Shown here one piece after another: positions 33,938 through 37,207 of a DNA stretch of 37,207 nucleotides; within the stretch, counting starts at the first letter, position 1, and each line of letters starts with the position of its first letter. This stretch comes from CAYVKM01 sp964452045. Its GTDB lineage: Bacteria > Calditrichota > Calditrichia > RBG-13-44-9. The notes beneath the pieces are model-generated. The model made no database searches. It was not told the origin of the DNA and saw nothing but the letters and a program-made list of their open reading frames with translations. A program made the position numbers and the translations under genes. The stretch spans positions 1 to 37,207 of the forward strand of contig CAYVKM010000031.1 of assembly GCA_964452045.1 (NCBI GenBank), written 5' to 3'.

Positions 33938-35167
33938 TCACTGCCTCTTTCCTGCCATGGCCATCTGGGCTTCTATCGGCAATTCCGAACCTTTTAAAAG
34001 CAAATTCCAATACACCCAACGGAACATCATCTTGCCCCAGTGATTCATTTTGGTTTCCTGCAAGAGAGAGAATGGTCCCACTCCCGGTAGCGGATACTTT
34101 CCCGGAAGTGGTTCCACATCGTAGTTAAAATCTATTAATAATCCCTTACCAAAGCCGGATTCAATGAAGCAATTTGCATGGCCGTCGAATCCGCCGACCA
34201 GTTTTCGGCCGTCGATTGCTCTCAGCATGTTTTCGAACAGGATATCCGCCTGGAAGTGAGCTACGGAACCGGCCTTTGAACTGGGCAAATCGGTGGCATC
34301 CCCGATAACAAAAACGTTATCATAATTCTTCGATTTCAGGGTGTGAGGATCCGTGGGAATAAAATTAAGATCGTCTCCCATACCCGAATTGGCAATTACC
34401 TGAGCGCCCATGTTGGTCGGAACGGTGACCAGTGCATCATATTCTATTTCCCGCTCATCCCAGGATACTATTTTATTTTTATCACTCTCCACCCGACCAA
34501 CCGAAAATTCCGGTACCAGGTGAATATTCTTTTTCTCCAGAAAATCTCCCAGCAGCTGAGCGGCTTTTGGTTTGGTAAAGGCCCCGGGCAGGGGGGTTAC
34601 AAACTGAATATCAACTTTATCCCGAATGCCCTGATCGGTAAACCACCAGTCCGCCAGAAAAGAAAATTCCAGGGGGGCAACCGGACATTTGATCGGCATC
34701 TCAACAATGTTTATCACCATTTTGCCACCTTCCCAGTACTTCAGGAAATTCTGCAGCGCACAGGCACCTTCGATGGTATAAAAATCAAAGATGTTTTGGC
34801 GCCAGGCCCCATTTTTCAACCCTTCCGTTTCCTCCGGATGAACTTTGCTACCGGTGGCTACGATCAGAAAATCGTAGGTCAGGACCTTGCCATTTCCGAG
34901 TTTCACCTTATTCACTTCCGGCTGGATCTGTTCAATCGCGGACATTTCCACTTCGATTCCGGCAGGGAAAAAATCGCGCTTTGCTTTGATAACATCCTCT
35001 TTGGTATAAATATTAAAGGGTATGAAAAGGAAACCGGGTTGATAATAATGTTTGTCGTCTTCATCCACCAAAGTAATTTGCCACTCATTTTTGTTTAGAG
35101 CAGGTGCAAGCTTGTTTGCCATAATTGTGCCTGCTGTTCCTGCACCCAGAATCAATAGCTTTTTCAT
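33938..35167 (-). CDS. sqr: Sulfide:quinone oxidoreductase-like FAD flavoprotein
   Basis: A 409-residue protein of the SQR/FCSD family. The FAD-binding GAGTAGT motif is at residues 8-14, followed by YDFLIVATGS at about 98-107 and the second nucleotide segment NVFVIGDATDLPSSKAGS at 284-301. It has only three cysteines: Cys136, Cys161 (in PIKCPVAPLE) and Cys333 (in HANCFIESGFGKG). Cys161 and Cys333 fall where SQR keeps its catalytic persulfide pair. The C-terminal helices (MMFRWVYWNLLLKG) would attach it to the membrane face. It should oxidise sulfide to polysulfide and pass electrons to quinone. The start has GGAG five bases upstream. It follows the MerR gene by 47 bases. Confidence 0.9.
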   Translation of the reverse strand: MKKLLILGAGTAGTIMANKLAPALNKNEWQITLVDEDDKHYYQPGFLFIPFNIYTKEDVIKAKRDFFPAGIEVEMSAIEQIQPEVNKVKLGNGKVLTYDFLIVATGSKVHPEETEGLKNGAWRQNIFDFYTIEGACALQNFLKYWEGGKMVINIVEMPIKCPVAPLEFSFLADWWFTDQGIRDKVDIQFVTPLPGAFTKPKAAQLLGDFLEKKNIHLVPEFSVGRVESDKNKIVSWDEREIEYDALVTVPTNMGAQVIANSGMGDDLNFIPTDPHTLKSKNYDNVFVIGDATDLPSSKAGSVAHFQADILFENMLRAIDGRKLVGGFDGHANCFIESGFGKGLLIDFNYDVEPLPGKYPLPGVGPFSLLQETKMNHWGKMMFRWVYWNLLLKGSELPIEAQMAMAGKRQ

Positions 35168-35214
35168 GACGCTCCTTCTGATTTATTTTATTATGTCTAT
35201 CTTTCTTATTTTCT

Positions 35215-35664
35215 CTAATCTTCCGGCCTCTGATTACCAAATAAGACCGCCTTCATTTTATTACAGCTTAAATTCATCCGATATACCGGACACTCCCTAC
35301 AATTCTGTCCCATACACTTGTTACCCACAGTTTCCAAATTCCAGCAGGGACCAATGGTCTCGTAATAGGCCGGACATTGACGGCATTCCTCATCCAAACC
35401 GCCTTTAAATTCCCAGCAAGGAATCAGAGAAAACAATTTTTGGATGCCGCAAATATTCAGCCGATCTTCGGTAATCAACTTACGGATACAGCGTAGACGC
35501 TCTACATCATGGGCAGAATACATACGACGCCCGGTCTCAGTTTTGTGCGGCAAAATCAAACCCTCCTGTTCATAAAGCCGAAGCGTTTGAACTGCCACAT
35601 TCAACATTTTGGCAACCGTACCAATAGTAAGCACGGGTTCATAACGGTCTATTGAACTTTCCAT
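35215..35664 (-). CDS. MerR-family regulator with ten-cysteine C-terminal half
   Basis: A 149-residue DNA-binding protein. Residues 11-75 form the MerR helix-turn-helix and wing (LTIGTVAKMLNVAVQTLRLY, GRRMYSAHDVERLRCI). In place of the usual long coiled coil, the C-terminal half has two Cys-rich units: Cys83-Trp, Cys94-x2-Cys97-Pro-Ala-Tyr, then Cys107-Trp, Cys117, Cys122-x2-Cys125-Pro-Val-Tyr. With Cys59, 72 and 134 this makes ten. It is likely a sensor of sulfide, redox state or metal, perhaps through an Fe-S cluster or zinc. It is the first gene of the sulfur operon and an inverted repeat lies 39 bases before its ATG. There is no Shine-Dalgarno site, so a short or leaderless 5' end is possible. 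Confidence 0.9.
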   Translation of the reverse strand: MESSIDRYEPVLTIGTVAKMLNVAVQTLRLYEQEGLILPHKTETGRRMYSAHDVERLRCIRKLITEDRLNICGIQKLFSLIPCWEFKGGLDEECRQCPAYYETIGPCWNLETVGNKCMGQNCRECPVYRMNLSCNKMKAVLFGNQRPED

Positions 35665-36004
35665 ATTTTTAACACCAGTTTTCTATAATTTAAAATGTAT
35701 AAAATCTACACTGAAAAATGTAGATTCAAACCGCGTGCCAAATTGGTGAACAATGGTGCGATATTCAGAAAGCCTTGATAAATGGGATTATTTTGAATAA
35801 TAGAGATAATATTGTATCAGAAAGAACAAACCGGATTTTCCCAATTCTGAAAAAACAGGTAATTCACTTTTTCAATTCTGGGAATATTGATGTGACTCCT
35901 ACTTGAAAAAAACAATGATATGATGAATTAAGGCAGGTCTTAATATTGGATGGCTGAGATGAATTAAATCAAAATTCAAAAAAAGAGTCCAGCAATACTT
36001 ATTA
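35665..36004. other. Intergenic region of 340 bases upstream of the sulfur operon
   Basis: It holds the promoter region and dyad of the MerR gene on the left, and the 3' side of the esterase transcript on the right. An imperfect inverted repeat (35838-35854 with 35868-35884, TTCCCA...TGAAAAA) with a 4-base internal mismatch lies in the middle and may be an operator or a weak terminator. No small gene was found. Confidence 0.45.
35703..35726. promoter_or_regulatory. Putative MerR operator
   Basis: A perfect 8-bp inverted repeat (AATCTACA/TGTAGATT, 8-base spacer) lies just upstream of the MerR gene. On the minus strand it begins within TTGAAT, a possible -35, and ends next to TTTTATAC. Dyads of this kind between the two promoter boxes are typical for MerR regulators. 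The exact -10 is not certain. Confidence 0.55.
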
Positions 36005-37207
36005 CTATTTCAGCAAAAACATTTTAATCACCGTCGAATAATCGCTGCCGATTTTCCAGCGGGCAAAGTATACGCCGGTAGGTACCTGTATTCCCCGGTT
36101 ATTTTTGCCATTCCAAATGACAGAATGTTTCCCCAGAGATGAATAACCTCTACTATACTTTTTAACTAATTGTCCGCCCACATTATAAATCTCCAGATTC
36201 AATTCTGCGGGTTGATGGAGCTGAATTGATAGTACTGTGGTGGCATTAAACGGATTGGGATAATTCTGAGAAATTGTAAACTCATCCGGAATTTGCTGGA
36301 CTGCTGGAATTCCGGTGGCATTCCCCGGAAAAAACATTTCCAGCACATTATCGATGTGAGCCCGCCAGTTACCCCAACTATGGCCTTCGTGATAAACCTG
36401 ATACTGATAGGGATATCCCCGGTTTTGCAGAATTTGTTGAAAATTTTCAACCAGCGGGATAAGAACACTAATATCATAGGTACCGATGTCCAGATAAAAT
36501 TTCAAATTCAGAAATGGACCATTCTGGAATCCATTGGCAATAGTATCCTGCACATTGCTGGATTGAGCTGCGATATTTCCAAAAAATTCCGGATGCTGCA
36601 AACCCAGCCATAAGGAAATATTGCCCCCATTGGAAGATCCCAAAGTTGCCCGGGAGTTAGGATCCGTCCGGGTGCGATACTTTCCATCCAGCCAGGGGAA
36701 TACCTCCTGCACGATAAAATTGGTGAAGGGTGTTTTCAGATTGCCGGCATATTCCTGGGTCCGATTGACCGGCGGCACAAACAGAGCAATGATCGGCTCG
36801 ATCCGTTGCTCCCAGATGAGATAGTCGATCACATTCTTGGCAAAACCAAGGGTCAGATAATCCGAGCCGTCGTGGAATAACATTACCGGAAAGCTATCGC
36901 CTGTGGTTGTATATTGAGGTGGAAGGTAGACTCTAATTTGCCGGCTGTTGGACAGGTTAGTACTGTAAAAAATGGTATCTTCAATCGTCCCATGATCGAT
37001 ATTCGGGTAATATTCAATCTCGGGTGCTGGTATATAATCTGGCATCCGAAGTTCCGAGTTTGGCCCGTATCCTCCGCTAACCGTACGTGGATTCAAAGGA
37101 TCGAGTATCCAATTATTCCCATTTAAAACAAATTTGTAATCCAGTCGGGCGTCCGCTTCAAAGACATCGGTCCGATACCACAGGTTGGTACCTGAGACGA
37201 GTTGCAT
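36005..37207 (-). CDS. Exported esterase (enterochelin-esterase type) with Por sorting tail, 5' end cut
   Basis: The frame reaches the right edge, so the true start, with any signal peptide, is outside; the Met at the edge is probably internal. About 400 residues are seen. The first 60 look like an early-set or CBM48-type domain (LDYKFVLNGNNWILDPLNPR). The alpha/beta-hydrolase domain follows (RQIRVYLPPQYTTTGDSFPV, FHDGSDYL); the nucleophile is the middle Ser of GSSNG and the catalytic His is in YHEGHSWGNWR. The family includes enterochelin esterases and carbohydrate esterases, and the substrate is open. The last 85 residues are a Por/FlgD-like tail (QNYPNPFNATTVL, ending VIKMFLLK), so it should be exported by a T9SS and sorted by a PorU-type enzyme such as the one in this window. 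Confidence 0.9.
   Translation of the reverse strand: MQLVSGTNLWYRTDVFEADARLDYKFVLNGNNWILDPLNPRTVSGGYGPNSELRMPDYIPAPEIEYYPNIDHGTIEDTIFYSTNLSNSRQIRVYLPPQYTTTGDSFPVMLFHDGSDYLTLGFAKNVIDYLIWEQRIEPIIALFVPPVNRTQEYAGNLKTPFTNFIVQEVFPWLDGKYRTRTDPNSRATLGSSNGGNISLWLGLQHPEFFGNIAAQSSNVQDTIANGFQNGPFLNLKFYLDIGTYDISVLIPLVENFQQILQNRGYPYQYQVYHEGHSWGNWRAHIDNVLEMFFPGNATGIPAVQQIPDEFTISQNYPNPFNATTVLSIQLHQPAELNLEIYNVGGQLVKKYSRGYSSLGKHSVIWNGKNNRGIQVPTGVYFARWKIGSDYSTVIKMFLLK

Noticed and set aside
34343..35098. 251-codon open frame on the plus strand opposite the SQR-like gene
   Set aside because: It is antisense to a clear flavoprotein gene, lacks a ribosome site and has no domain.
1..37207. CRISPR array, insertion sequence, prophage or integrative element
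   Set aside because: No regularly spaced repeats, transposase, integrase or attachment repeat flanking the tRNA gene was seen.

Overview
The window reads as a chromosomal stretch from a diderm bacterium of the FCB superphylum, most likely a deep lineage such as Calditrichota, KSB1, Marinimicrobia or a relative rather than a classical Bacteroidetes. The evidence is a C25 (PorU/gingipain-like) peptidase, Por-type C-terminal tails on three proteins, a PorV/PorQ-family barrel, a TonB receptor with an N-terminal carboxypeptidase-regulatory-like domain, and a GWxTD-domain protein. Shine-Dalgarno sites are ordinary (GGAG type) and rho-independent terminators are frequent. All genes but one lie on the minus strand. 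I see no insertion sequence, phage, CRISPR array or rRNA. Phylum assignment is inference.

Layout from left to right. (1) 1-2882: a secreted protein cut by the window edge, behind a paired M16 peptidase, with one subunit carrying zinc ligands and one lacking them. (2) 3048-9172: a 1338-residue PorU-like C25 peptidase with its own terminator, and an unrecognised outer-membrane barrel. (3) 9262-14872: housekeeping genes (FtsB/DivIC-like protein, enolase, RluA-type pseudouridine synthase, threonine aldolase) and a single-chain homoaconitase that closely resembles fungal Lys4. (4) 15082-20176: a five-gene envelope operon without any flagellar gene: LPP20/FlgP-like protein, TPR+SLH lipoprotein, FlgT-like protein, CsgG-family protein, FecR-domain protein. 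A tRNA-Gly(CCC) lies just upstream. (5) 20504-21865: a GWxTD-domain protein. (6) 22234-29719: a three-gene T9SS-type module (TonB receptor, large secreted protein with Por tail, PorV-like barrel), preceded by a leader that resembles an attenuator. (7) 30184-30897: the only plus-strand gene, an exported protein built of two copies of a His-containing helical repeat. (8) 30966-35664: a FadL-type porin and a sulfur operon (Cys-rich MerR regulator, sulfide:quinone oxidoreductase-like flavoprotein, DUF1641, single-cysteine TusE/DsrC, DsrE2). (9) 36005-37207: a secreted esterase with a Por tail, cut by the right edge.

The strongest candidates for undescribed biology are the LPP20/SLH-TPR/FlgT/CsgG/FecR operon, which looks like flagellar H-ring-type parts reused for another envelope assembly, and the MerR-Cys10/SQR/DUF1641/TusE/DsrE2 sulfur operon with its adjoining FadL and His-repeat genes. 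The Lys4-like homoaconitase in a bacterium and the leader of the TonB module also deserve a second look.
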